The notes beneath the pieces were generated by a model. It did no database searches and was not told the origin of the DNA. It saw only the letters and a program-made list of their open reading frames with translations. Made by a program: the position numbers and the translations under genes. Shown in pieces: positions 36,483 to 44,376 of a stretch of 64,000 bases of DNA; positions within the stretch are counted from its first letter, which is position 1; every line of letters starts with the position of its first letter. Origin of the DNA: Lutimaribacter_A marinistellae (GTDB lineage: Bacteria > Pseudomonadota > Alphaproteobacteria > Rhodobacterales > Rhodobacteraceae); NCBI RefSeq assembly GCF_042648365.1, contig NZ_JBHRXI010000016.1, positions 372,001-436,000 on the forward strand. The letters run 5' to 3'.

Positions 36483-36706
36483 GCCTGCTCTCCCGGCTCC
36501 TCGACGAGGTGGTAGGTGCAGGGCTTGCCGTCGGCGGCCTGCCTGCGGTCGATGGTGGCGCCGGTCTTGCGCAACGTGCTCAGCGCGGCCCGGGCGGAAT
36601 GCGCCTGCCAGCCGGTGGCCTTGCAGATGGCCGCGAGGCTGGCGCCCGAGGGACGGCGCAGCATCGCCTGCACCTTGCCGATCTTTGTCTGTTTGCGGTT
36701 GGTCAT
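36479..36706 (-). CDS. DUF3489 small winged-helix-like protein
   Basis: A 75-residue basic protein: QTKIGKVQAMLRRPSGASL, then AAICKATGWQAHSARAALS and LRKTGATIDRRQAADGKPC. This is the DUF3489 pattern, probably a DNA-binding winged helix. The ATG at 36706 has GGGGAGAAAG upstream. It is the first gene of the minus-strand trio and could regulate it or act as a directionality factor; that role is inference. Confidence 0.85.
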   Translation of the reverse strand: MTNRKQTKIGKVQAMLRRPSGASLAAICKATGWQAHSARAALSTLRKTGATIDRRQAADGKPCTYHLVEEPGEQA

Positions 36707-36900
36707 GGTCTTTCTCCCCTGGTCTGGTCCGGAAGGGCCGCAGGTTGCCGTGCCCTTGTACCGAGGAGGGCCCGAACTCATCGGGCGTGCTGACAGGGAT
36801 GCTTGCCGCGCAGGGGAAGTCCAGTCGTTTCCGGCGCAATGGTTTTTTCTGTGGTCGGACGGGTTTCCACATCTATGTACCGCATATTGATCATTTGCAT

Positions 36901-37074
36901 TCAAACAAGGCTGGCCGCGTCCTGTGAGTGGGGCGCGGCCATTTCCGTGCGACCGGACAGATAGGGCGGTTTTTCATCCCAGTGTGATTCGGTGTCGGGC
37001 CCCTTGGGCCCCAGCTCGCCACCGAAATTATCGCTCTTTGCGAGTTTTTGCTCCTGCATGTTGCGGTATTGCAT
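36901..37074 (-). CDS. Small hypothetical protein, 57 residues
   Basis: A short reading frame with AGGA 7 bases before the ATG at 37074. The product is hydrophilic and acidic-basic mixed (MQYRNMQEQKLAKSDNFGG, then HWDEKPPYLSGRTEM), with ordinary codon use for this genome. It lies upstream of the DUF3489 gene on the same strand, with 194 bp between holding nothing recognisable. No family is known to me. It may be an unannotated member of the element. Confidence 0.35.
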   Translation of the reverse strand: MQYRNMQEQKLAKSDNFGGELGPKGPDTESHWDEKPPYLSGRTEMAAPHSQDAASLV

Positions 37075-37427
37075 CAATTTTCCTGTAGCGGGCCTGCTGC
37101 CTGCGCTTTTCCTTTGAGTTTCAAGGGAGGCTGACGCAACGCTTCAGCCATGGGATTGACCCCCTTGCAGGCGCCGGGCCGCAAGGAGGGAAGGCTGGAT
37201 AGCCGCCCTGGCCCCGGCAAAAGTCCATCGGCCGGAAAGCACGATGGCGGCTCGCCCCGGAAGGGGCATTGGCCGGACCCTGGAAAGGGCCGGTTGCCAG
37301 GTCCGGAAGGGCAAGTCCGCGCTCCTTCGCGAGCGAGGGCGACACATCTTCGATTTGTTGAAAACGCGTCTCTGACGCGCATCGCCCAAGCCTGACGCCC
37401 GGTGATGTTCAGCCAAAGGAGGTGGCC
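37075..37427. other. Divergent intergenic region of the element
   Basis: About 350 bp between the minus-strand and plus-strand gene sets. It is dense in CCGGAA and GGCCGG words and short inverted repeats (for example around 37195-37315) but shows no convincing gene. AAAGGAGG at 37415-37422 is the ribosome-binding site of the methyltransferase gene. Divergent promoters and any operator should lie here. Confidence 0.5.
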
Positions 37428-38741
37428 ATGAGCGCCGCTGTCGCAATGATCGCCCCGGGCGATCTCGTTCCCGACCCGCGCAATGCGCGGACCCATGACC
37501 GCAGGCAGATCCGTCAGATCGCCGACAGCATCCGCCAGTTCGGCTTCACCAACCCGTGCCTCGTCGACGAGGACAACGTGCTGATCGCCGGGCATGGCCG
37601 GCTAGAGGCCGCCAGGCTGCTGGGATTGGCGGAGGTGCCGATCATCCGGGTGACACATCTGACCGAGCCGGAAAAACGCGCCCTGCGCCTGGCTGACAAC
37701 AAGATCGCCGAGAAAGCCGGCTGGGACCTCGATCTGCTGGCGGCCGAACTGGCCGATCTCTCCGAGATGGAGCTCGACTTCGATATCGAGGTCACCGGCT
37801 TCGAGACCGCCGAGATCGACCTGGTCATCGGCGATGCCGCGGGCGATGACGACCCGACTCCTGAACTGGCGCCCGTGCCCGATCCGGATCTTCCCGGAGT
37901 CTCGCAGCCAGGCGATCTCTGGCTCCTTGGCAAGCACCGGCTTCTCTGTGGCAACGCCCGCTATTTGGCCGATTACGAGCGGCTGATGGAGGGCAGGCAG
38001 GCGGACATGGCCTTCACCGATCCGCCATACAATGTTCCGATCGCGGGTCATGTCTGCGGCAACGGCCGGGTCCGGCACCTGGAATTTGCCGAGGCCTCCG
38101 GCGAGATGACCCCGGTGGAGTTCACCGCCTTCCTGGCGGAGGTATTCGGTCTCGGAGCGCGCCACAGCCGCGATGGCGCGATCTGGCTTGCCTGCATCGA
38201 CTGGCGCCACCTGCCGGACATGCACAGCGCGGGCATGGAGGTCTTCAACGACTGGCTCAACCTCTGCGTCTGGGTCAAGACCAATGGCGGCATGGGCAGC
38301 TTTTACCGATCGCAGCACGAACTGATCTGCGTCTTCCGGAACGGGACGGCGTGCCATCGCAACAATGTCCAGCTCGGCAAGTATGGGCGCAACCGGACGA
38401 ATGTCTGGACCTATCCGGGCGTGAACACGTTCCGGCCCGGGCGCATGGAGGAGTTGCAGGCGCATCCAACGGCGAAGCCCGTGGCGATGATCAAGGATGC
38501 GATCCTCGATGTCAGCCGGCGCGGCGACCTCGTGCTCGATCCCTTCATGGGCGGTGGAGCAAGGCTGATCGCGGCCGAGCAGGCCGGGCGCGTCGCCTGC
38601 GGTCTCGAGATCGATCCGGGCTATGTAGATGTCACCCTGCGCCGCTGGCGCGCGGAAACCGGACAGGAGCCGGTCCGCGCCTCCGACGGGTGCAGGCTGG
38701 CGGACCTGGAACAGGACCTGAAGCAGGAGGTCGGCCAATGA
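37428..38741 (+). CDS. ParB-domain DNA methyltransferase
   Basis: A 437-residue fusion. Residues 1-110 are a ParB/Srx-type nuclease-like domain (GDLVPDPRNARTHDRRQI, DEDNVLIAGHGRLEAARLLG, LRLADNKIAEKAGWD). The C-terminal part is an N4-cytosine/N6-adenine methyltransferase in the beta order: catalytic FTDPPYNVPI near residue 196 and SAM loop LDPFMGGGARLIAAEQ near 370. AAAGGAGG at 5 bases supports the ATG at 37428. No cognate restriction enzyme is present, so it probably modifies element or host DNA alone. It overlaps the DUF5681 gene start. Confidence 0.92.
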   Translation: MSAAVAMIAPGDLVPDPRNARTHDRRQIRQIADSIRQFGFTNPCLVDEDNVLIAGHGRLEAARLLGLAEVPIIRVTHLTEPEKRALRLADNKIAEKAGWDLDLLAAELADLSEMELDFDIEVTGFETAEIDLVIGDAAGDDDPTPELAPVPDPDLPGVSQPGDLWLLGKHRLLCGNARYLADYERLMEGRQADMAFTDPPYNVPIAGHVCGNGRVRHLEFAEASGEMTPVEFTAFLAEVFGLGARHSRDGAIWLACIDWRHLPDMHSAGMEVFNDWLNLCVWVKTNGGMGSFYRSQHELICVFRNGTACHRNNVQLGKYGRNRTNVWTYPGVNTFRPGRMEELQAHPTAKPVAMIKDAILDVSRRGDLVLDPFMGGGARLIAAEQAGRVACGLEIDPGYVDVTLRRWRAETGQEPVRASDGCRLADLEQDLKQEVGQ

Positions 38742-39163
38742 GCAAGGACAACGATTACGAGGTCGGCTATGGCAAGCCGCCGAAACACACTCGCTTCAGG
38801 AAGGGGCAGTCCGGGAATGCCAGGGGGCGCAAGCAAGGCAGCTGCAACTTCCAGACGGACCTGGAAGAGGTGCTGGAAGCCCGGGTGGCGATCAAGGAGA
38901 ACGGACAGGCCCGGAAGGTGACCAGCCAGCAGGCCGCATTGCGCAGGCTGCTCGAGAAGGCGCTGGCGGGCGATCCGCGCGCCCTGGACAGGCTTCTCAA
39001 CCTCGCGGAACAGCTTTCCGACGCAAAGGAGGCCCGATCCGCCGAGCGCAGCCTTTCGGACGAGGAAGCCGACATCCTGCGCCGCTACGAGGAAACCATT
39101 CTGACACAGGCGCTGGCAGACGGTCGTCTGTCCGACGATGGGGAGGCCGGCGATGCCCAATGA
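38738..39163 (+). CDS. DUF5681 protein
   Basis: A 141-residue protein beginning with the family signature KHTRFRKGQSGNARGRKQGS, followed by a helical region (TSQQAALRRLLEKALAGDPR) and an acidic tail. Genes of this family usually lie directly before terminase large-subunit genes, so it may be the small terminase or a terminase partner; that is inference. It overlaps the methyltransferase stop by four bases and the terminase start by 11 bases. Confidence 0.8.
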   Translation: MSKDNDYEVGYGKPPKHTRFRKGQSGNARGRKQGSCNFQTDLEEVLEARVAIKENGQARKVTSQQAALRRLLEKALAGDPRALDRLLNLAEQLSDAKEARSAERSLSDEEADILRRYEETILTQALADGRLSDDGEAGDAQ

Positions 39164-40567
39164 CATCGACCGGATCGCGCTGTTGAACGCGCTCTTGCGC
39201 ACGGACCTGTCGAGTTTCATCCAGCAGGCTTTCGCCACGGTGGATCCGGCTACGCGCTACCGACACAGCTGGACGCTCGACGCCATCGCTTATCAGCTCG
39301 AGCGCATCGAGCGTGGCGAGACCAGGCGGTTGATCATCACCATGCCGCCGCGCTCCCTGAAATCGATCGCCGCCTCGGTGTCCTTCCCAGCCTGGCTGCT
39401 GGGGAAGGATCCGTCCCGGCGCATCCTTGCTGTCTCCTATGCCGAGGGCCTGTCGGAAAAGCTGGCGGTCGATTGCCTGAAGGTGATCGAGGCGCCCTGG
39501 TACAAGGCCTGCTTTCCCGCTACACGGATCGCGCGGGGCAGGGGGGCGCGGAGCGATTTCGAGACGACGAGAGGCGGTGGCCGCTTCTCGACCTCGGTCG
39601 GCGGCACGCTCACCGGCCGGGCGGGGACATCATCCTTCTGGACGATCCGCACAAACCCGATGAGGCGGGCTCCGAGACCCGGCGGAAGGCTGTACTGGAC
39701 TGGTATCGCTCCACCTTGTTGAGCCGGCTCAACGACCCGGTGACAGGTCCCATCATCCTGATCCAGCAGCGCGTGCATGACGACGACCTCGCGGGCATGC
39801 TCCTGCGTCAGGGCGGCTGGACGCATCTCGATCTCCCGGCGATCGCGGAAGAGCCCGTGCAGATCGACCTCGGTCGGCGGGGATCGGTGAGCTGCAAGCC
39901 CGGCGATCTCCTCTACCCGGACCGCCTGCCGCGGGACCTGCTGGAGCAGCAGCAGGCGGAACTGGGCTCCTATGTCTTCGCGGCGCAATACCAGCAGCGC
40001 CCGGCGCCGCTCGAAGGCGGCATCGTGAAATGGGCCTGGTTCCGGACATATGACCAGGCACCGCTTCGAAACCGGGGAGATCGCATCGTGCAGAGCTGGG
40101 ACACGGCGTCCAGGGCCGAGGAGGCGCATGACTATTCGGTCTGCACGACATGGCTACTGCGGGGTCCGAATGCCTGGCTTCTGGAGGTCCACCGGGCCCG
40201 GCTCGAGTTCCCGGAACTGAGGCGGCGGATCGAGGACCAGGCACGACTGCACGGGGCGATCACCGTGTTGATCGAGCAGGCCGGATCCGGCCTCCAGCTG
40301 ATCCAGGACCTGAAGCGCCGATCCCGGCTCAACATCGTCGGGATCATACCGAAGGGTGACAAGCCCACGCGGCTGCTCGGCGTCTCGCCCATGATCGAGG
40401 GCGGGCGCGTCGCCATCCCGGAAGATGCACCTTGGCTTGCCGAGTTCCGGCGCGAGGTCACCCTCTTCCCCAACGGAAAACACGACGACCAGGTCGACAG
40501 CCTCTCCCAGTTCCTCACCTGGATGAACAGGCCCTGGCGGGGTGCAATGTCCGGAATGATGGCCTGA
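39153..40567 (+). pseudogene. Phage terminase large subunit, frameshifted
   Basis: Two frames together make a complete large terminase. The first frame (start 39153) carries the N-terminus and the P-loop-like ITMPPRSLKSIAAS, and runs through GGTLTGRAG before ending at 39722. The second frame resumes with DIILLDDPHKPDEAGSETRR (Walker B) and goes on to GKHDDQVDSLSQFLTWM, the nuclease-domain ending, stopping at 40567. Loss of one G within 39616-39626 (GGCCGGGCGGGG) would explain the change. As it stands neither part can package DNA. A base-calling error is possible. Confidence 0.85.
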
Positions 40568-40573
40568 GGACCG

Positions 40574-40602
40574 CGAGTTCGAATCCTTTTGGCACCGCCA
40601 CC
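40574..40602 (+). other. tRNA 3'-end-like sequence, possible att site
   Basis: GTTCGAATCC followed by TTTTGGCACCGCCACC has the form of a tRNA T-loop, acceptor strand, discriminator and CCA. It shares GTTCGAATCC and CCGCCACC with the end of tRNA-Ser at 33988-34013, but the bases between differ. No 5' half of a tRNA precedes it. It starts 6 bp after the terminase stop and may be a hybrid att end left by integration. Confidence 0.5.
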
Positions 40603-40619
40603 ATCCCTGAACCGCAATC

Positions 40620-40800
40620 CGCAGGATTATATGGTCTGGTCTGAGCAACCGTGGCTCGATGGGTTCGCAATCGAACCTGGCGTGATCCGGCAATTCGTCG
40701 CCATGCCGCTGGGCGAAGGCTACTCTGTTGAGGAGCAGCTTAAGGAAGATGCGGAATGGGGTGGACTTCAGATCTCCGTTGCGCCGATGAGGCGGGAAGT
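40620..40800 (+). pseudogene. Fragment of an integrated-element hypothetical gene
   Basis: The frame encodes WSEQPWLDGFAIEPGVIRQF, VAMPLGEGYSVEEQL and GGLQISVAPMRREVW. From memory this is the start of a longer (over 150-residue) hypothetical protein found repeatedly in alphaproteobacterial plasmids and phage regions. After about residue 60 the sequence changes into antisense of another gene (see 40869), so the gene is truncated. No full start signal is seen. Confidence 0.4.
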
Positions 40801-40872
40801 GTGGGAGCGGTTGTCCGCGACCGGGATCGTGACGCAGTCGTTCTCGAAGCCGAGCTGAACCTTCTTGGTCAT
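40800..40872 (-). pseudogene. 5' fragment of a second RepB/ParB-like gene
   Basis: From an ATG at 40872 the minus strand reads MTKKVQLGFENDCVTIPVAD before joining unrelated sequence near 40800. The opening resembles RepB/ParB-type plasmid partition proteins. The start overlaps the stop of the fragment upstream (ATGA), as in a coupled partition-gene pair. Only about 23 residues remain. Confidence 0.35.
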
Positions 40873-41304
40873 GGCGCTGCCCCCTCGGCGAGCGAGTCCT
40901 GCGGGTAGCTGGGCATGGTTTCCAGACCTTGGCACGTAGCAGCGTCACGAAATGATCGTCCTCGAGGAGGGTCCGGAATGCCTGGCAGATGAACAGCAGC
41001 CGCCCCTGCGTCAGTTCCGCTTTCTTGATCAGAAGCTTCTGGCGGTCCGCTTCCTTCTGGTAGGCGCGCACCAACGCTTCGCTCGTTAGAGGTCGCCGGT
41101 TTCGGCTGTCCCGCCCGTATTGCTTGGGATGGATCTTCTTTCCACGCGCCTCACGCTGTTTGATCAGACGCCGGGCCGCCGAGAGCTTCTTGCCGCGCAG
41201 TTTCTTCTGCGTGTACGCTAGTACGAGGTGGGGATGCTCTTCAGCGCGTCCAACATGCGTGACCTGACACGCAGAGAGCTGTGTTCGAACATCGGCAGTT
41301 TCAC
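40869..41304 (-). pseudogene. Plasmid-partition (RepB/ParB-like) gene relic with two frameshifts
   Basis: Starting at GTG 41304 or ATG 41292 the frame reads MFEHSSLRVRSRMLDALKSI, then needs one added base near 41220 to continue as AYTQKKLRGKKLSAARRLIK and ALVRAYQKEADRQKLLIKKA. A second one-base loss near 40928 breaks the end. Both are single-base deletions. The family call is from memory of partition-protein C-termini and is tentative; a basic DNA-associated protein is certain only from composition. Confidence 0.4.
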
Positions 41305-41308
41305 GGTG

Positions 41309-41641
41309 TCAGGTCTCCGCATCCAGTAGGGTCAGGATGTCCTTGCAGTTCTGGACCTTCCCGCCGCAGCAATCCGACAAGAGAAATCCGACGAGGCTGT
41401 TAACGGCTTCCAGCCTGGCCGCATATCGGATCTCGCGTTGATGCCGTGTGCTGGTAAGCAAACCCGCGCGTTTGAGGACCGACAGGTGCCCGGAGAGTGT
41501 CGAGGGTTTCGCATCCAGCCGCTCGGCGATTGTCAGCGCAGGAACGCCGTCCGGGGCGTGCTGCACGAGTAGCTTGAACACGGACAACCGGGTCGGATGC
41601 GCCAGTGCCGCGAATGCGTCTATCGCAGTGTCCTGATCCAT
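41309..41641 (-). CDS. arsR: ArsR-family arsenic-responsive repressor
   Basis: A 110-residue winged-helix repressor (FAALAHPTRLSVFKLLVQHA, KPSTLSGHLSVLKRAGLLTS). Cys91, Cys92 and Cys99 in SDCCGGKVQNCK form a C-terminal CC-x6-C cluster like the As(III) site of the Acidithiobacillus-type ArsR, so it probably senses arsenite. It diverges from the arsenic operon across 92 bp that contain two inverted repeats. On arsenite binding it should release the promoter and allow the seven-gene system to be expressed. Confidence 0.92.
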   Translation of the reverse strand: MDQDTAIDAFAALAHPTRLSVFKLLVQHAPDGVPALTIAERLDAKPSTLSGHLSVLKRAGLLTSTRHQREIRYAARLEAVNSLVGFLLSDCCGGKVQNCKDILTLLDAET

Positions 41642-41662
41642 AATTCGTCAATGCCCGAATTA
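41641..41662. promoter_or_regulatory. Inverted repeat at arsR start, ArsR operator candidate
   Basis: TAATTCG and CGAATTA form a perfect 7-bp inverted repeat with an 8-base spacer, touching the arsR start codon. A second, weaker copy of the same half-site type (TTCGG at 41707-41711 and CCGAA at 41718-41722) lies just before the deacylase ATG at 41734. A TTCG/CGAA pattern is common for ArsR-family operators. The pair would allow one repressor to control both directions. Confidence 0.55.
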
Positions 41663-41733
41663 TCGAAGCTTGACCAGAGGGTGACGATCCCGTAGCCCGG
41701 AGTCAATTCGGAAAAACCCGAAATGAGGGACGA

Positions 41734-42735
41734 ATGACCGGTACGCTGATCACATCCGAGGTTGATTTCGACGTCGAAGGGAAGCAGGCGGGCTATCTCC
41801 GCGTACCGCACTCCACTCATCGATCCGCCTATGGCTGGATCCCAGTTCCGATCACAGTCATTCGCAACGGGGACGGACCGACGCTCGTGATTTCGGCCGG
41901 AGTTCACGGCGACGAATACGAAGGGCAGATCGCCGTCGCGACCCTTGCACGCGAGTTGGACGTTGCTGACGTCCGTGGCCGCCTGATCCTGCTGCCGATG
42001 GTGAATTTCCCGGCCGCCGAGGCCGGCTGCCGTGTCTCGCCTCTGGACGATGGCAATCTCAACCGCCTCCATCCCGGCGACCCGAAGGGTTCGCCGTCCG
42101 AGATGATTGCCCATTATCACGAAGAGGTCATTCTGCCCCTGGCGGACTACGCCGTCGATCTCCATTCGGGCGGCACATCGTTGATCTATCCTCCGACGCT
42201 GTTACGTGGACCGCCGCATTCGCCGGAAGAAGAAGTCGGGCTTGCCAAGCTGACCGAAGCCTTCGATCTGCCCTATGCCTGGGTCTTCACCGGCGGCGGT
42301 GGGCGCGGCAGCACCGCACGAACGGCGATGGGCGCGGCCAACCGCAAAGGCGTGATCAACGTGATGGCCGAGCTTGGCGGCGCAGGGTGCGTGACGCCGG
42401 AGGTGCTGCGGCAAGCCGAGCGCGGGCTGCGCCGCATCTTGCACGCCCTTGGGATGTTGCCGGACCACACCCCGGACGCCGCCCGGGGGACACGCGAGCT
42501 TCATGTACTGGGATCAGTCTATGCCGATGGGGCCGGCGTGTTCGAGCCGCTGAAGACCATAGGCGACGATGTCGCGGAGGGCGAAACCGTGGCCCTGATC
42601 AACCATCCCGACACGCCGGGGCAAGCGCCGGACGCCGTCACCTCGCCCCATGGCGGTCTCGTATTGGCGATGCGGGCCATGGCGCAGGTTCGGCGAGGCG
42701 ACGCGCTCTATCAGATCGCGAGGGATGCGCTCTGA
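41734..42735 (+). CDS. DoeB/EutE-like N-acyl amino acid deacylase in the ars operon
   Basis: A 333-residue member of the succinylglutamate desuccinylase/aspartoacylase family. The zinc motif is ISAGVHGDEYEGQIAVA (His and Glu ligands, about residue 53), with the third His in YAVDLHSGGTSL. The layout fits N2-acetyl-diaminobutyrate deacetylase (DoeB/EutE) of ectoine breakdown. In this place, first gene of an arsenic operon, the substrate may be another N-acyl amino acid. GAGGGACGA precedes the ATG. It is followed one base later by the PLP dehydratase gene. Confidence 0.8.
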   Translation: MTGTLITSEVDFDVEGKQAGYLRVPHSTHRSAYGWIPVPITVIRNGDGPTLVISAGVHGDEYEGQIAVATLARELDVADVRGRLILLPMVNFPAAEAGCRVSPLDDGNLNRLHPGDPKGSPSEMIAHYHEEVILPLADYAVDLHSGGTSLIYPPTLLRGPPHSPEEEVGLAKLTEAFDLPYAWVFTGGGGRGSTARTAMGAANRKGVINVMAELGGAGCVTPEVLRQAERGLRRILHALGMLPDHTPDAARGTRELHVLGSVYADGAGVFEPLKTIGDDVAEGETVALINHPDTPGQAPDAVTSPHGGLVLAMRAMAQVRRGDALYQIARDAL

Positions 42736-42736
42736 A

Positions 42737-43714
42737 ATGAAGAGCTATGCGGTTTCCATCGACGACATACGTGCCGCGGCCTCCGCGCTCGAAGGTGTGG
42801 TTATCCGATCGCCCCTGCTGGAAAACCCGGATGTGAACGCCTTGCTCGGTGGCCGATTGCTGCTGAAGGCTGAGAACCTCCAGCGCACGGGCGCCTTCAA
42901 GATCCGTGGCGCCTATCACCGGATGCTCGGTCTCACAGCCGAGGAACGGGGGCGCGGCGCGGTGACATATTCATCGGGCAACCATGCGCTGGGGCTCGCG
43001 CGTGCGGCTCAGATCCTCGGATCCTCGGCGGTGATCGTGATGCCTTCGGACGCGCCCGAGGCCAAGATGGCGGCCGTTCGGGGCGTGGGTGCCGAGATCG
43101 TCCCCTACGACCGCGACACGGAAAACAGCGCGGATGTGGTCGCCCGCATCATGGCCGAGACCGGCCGGATCGAGGTGCCTCCAAGCGCACATCCTGAGGT
43201 CCTGGCCGGCGCGGGTACAGCGGCGCTCGAGGTGTTGGAAGATGCAGGCGGGCCGCTCGACGCGGTTCTGGTGCCATGCGGGGGCGGCGGGCTGACGGCG
43301 GCAACCGCCGCGCTGATGGCTGAGGCTGCACCCGCAACGCAGGTTTTTGCGGCAGAGCCGGCGCTGTTCGACGACACAAGCAGGTCGCTTAAGGAAGGGC
43401 GTCGCGTCGCCAACCCGAAGGGCCGCCGAACCATCTGCGATGCCATCATGACGCCGATCCCGGGCGAGCTGACCTTTTCGATCAATCGCGATCTACTGGC
43501 GGGTGGGGTCACGGCCACTGATGCAGAGGTCCGCCAGGCGATGCGGTTCGCCTACGACCATTTTCGGATCGTCACGGAACCTGGGGCCGCGGTCGGTATT
43601 GCGGCGATCCTGAGCGGCCAAGTGCCCATCGCCGGACGCACTGTCGCGACGGTCATCACCGGCGGCAATATCGATCCTGTGCGTTTTGCGGCGCTTCTGG
43701 AGAACGAGGAATGA
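42737..43714 (+). CDS. EutB-like threonine dehydratase-family PLP enzyme
   Basis: A 325-residue fold type II PLP enzyme. The Schiff-base Lys is in ENLQRTGAFKIRGAYHRM, the substrate loop is SSGNHALGLA, and PCGGGGLTAATAALM binds the phosphate. No C-terminal ACT domain is present, so it is of the catabolic threonine/serine dehydratase, serine racemase or EutB (hydroxyectoine) type. It starts right after the deacylase gene and overlaps the aquaporin gene by four bases, so it is part of the ars transcript. Its reaction here is unknown. Confidence 0.82.
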   Translation: MKSYAVSIDDIRAAASALEGVVIRSPLLENPDVNALLGGRLLLKAENLQRTGAFKIRGAYHRMLGLTAEERGRGAVTYSSGNHALGLARAAQILGSSAVIVMPSDAPEAKMAAVRGVGAEIVPYDRDTENSADVVARIMAETGRIEVPPSAHPEVLAGAGTAALEVLEDAGGPLDAVLVPCGGGGLTAATAALMAEAAPATQVFAAEPALFDDTSRSLKEGRRVANPKGRRTICDAIMTPIPGELTFSINRDLLAGGVTATDAEVRQAMRFAYDHFRIVTEPGAAVGIAAILSGQVPIAGRTVATVITGGNIDPVRFAALLENEE

Positions 43715-44376
43715 CGCTGGATCGACGGTTGATGGCCGAATGGCTTGGCACGTTTTCTCTGCTCGCGACGGTGGTCGGGTCGGGCATCACAGCCGAGCGG
43801 CTCGCAGGCGGGAACGTGGCTGTCGCACTGCTGGGAAATACCTTCCCGACAGGCGCAATTCTTGTCGTGTTGATCACCGTCTTTGGTCCGATTTCGGGAG
43901 CGCATTTTAACCCTGCTGTGACCCTCAGCTTTGTGATGCGGCGCGAAATCGCCCCGCGCGATGCGGGGCTTTATGTCGTTGCTCAGGTATTCGGTGGTAT
44001 CGTCGGTGTTCTCGCCGCGCATGTGATGTTCGAACGTCCCCTGATCGACCCCTCGACGACCACGCGAACCGGGATCGGGCAGTGGGCCGGAGAGTTCGTT
44101 GCGACCTCCGGGCTGATCGGCACCATCCTCGCGTGCCTCAAGGCGAAACCGCAGGCGGTGCCCATGGCGGTGGGCCTCTACATTACGGCGGCCTATTGGT
44201 TCACGTATTCAACGTCTTTCGCTAATCCGGCGGTGACCATCGCACGATGTTTCTCGAACACTTTCGCCGGGATCGCCCCAACCGACGTGGTCGCCTTCAT
44301 AGCGGTGCAGCTGATCGCGGCTGTTCTTGCAACGTGGTTCTTCCGCTGGATGCTGGAGGATGGTGAGGATGGCTGA
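43711..44376 (+). CDS. aqpS: Aquaporin / MIP channel, AqpS-like arsenite channel
   Basis: A 221-residue six-span channel. Both NPA loops are intact: GAHFNPAVTLSFVM (near residue 69) and SFANPAVTIARCFS (near residue 170). In Sinorhizobium meliloti an aquaporin (AqpS) in the arsR-aqpS-arsC-arsH order lets arsenite made by ArsC leave the cell; the same gene set and the lack of ArsB or Acr3 support that role. It overlaps the upstream PLP enzyme gene and the downstream aminotransferase gene. Confidence 0.9.
   Translation: MTLDRRLMAEWLGTFSLLATVVGSGITAERLAGGNVAVALLGNTFPTGAILVVLITVFGPISGAHFNPAVTLSFVMRREIAPRDAGLYVVAQVFGGIVGVLAAHVMFERPLIDPSTTTRTGIGQWAGEFVATSGLIGTILACLKAKPQAVPMAVGLYITAAYWFTYSTSFANPAVTIARCFSNTFAGIAPTDVVAFIAVQLIAAVLATWFFRWMLEDGEDG

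Larger units (their letters stand above)
34012..40602. mobile_element. Phage-like element carrying serine recombinase, methyltransferase and terminase
   Basis: The segment from the tRNA-Ser 3' end to a second tRNA-3'-like sequence at 40574-40602 contains two divergent gene sets: DUF3489-DUF2924-recombinase on the minus strand and ParB/methyltransferase-DUF5681-terminase on the plus strand. No capsid, portal or tail gene is present. The ends are inferred from the shared GTTCGAATCC...CCGCCACC pattern, not from a proven att site. The mixture of integration, DNA modification and packaging genes without structure resembles a satellite or a deleted prophage. Confidence 0.5.

Noticed and set aside
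39473..40567. Reading the second terminase frame as an independent gene
   Set aside because: Its first 50 residues are out-of-frame terminase sequence, and the homologous part begins only at the frameshift.
34012..40602. A complete prophage
   Set aside because: No portal, capsid, tail, lysis or replication gene is present, and the terminase is broken.
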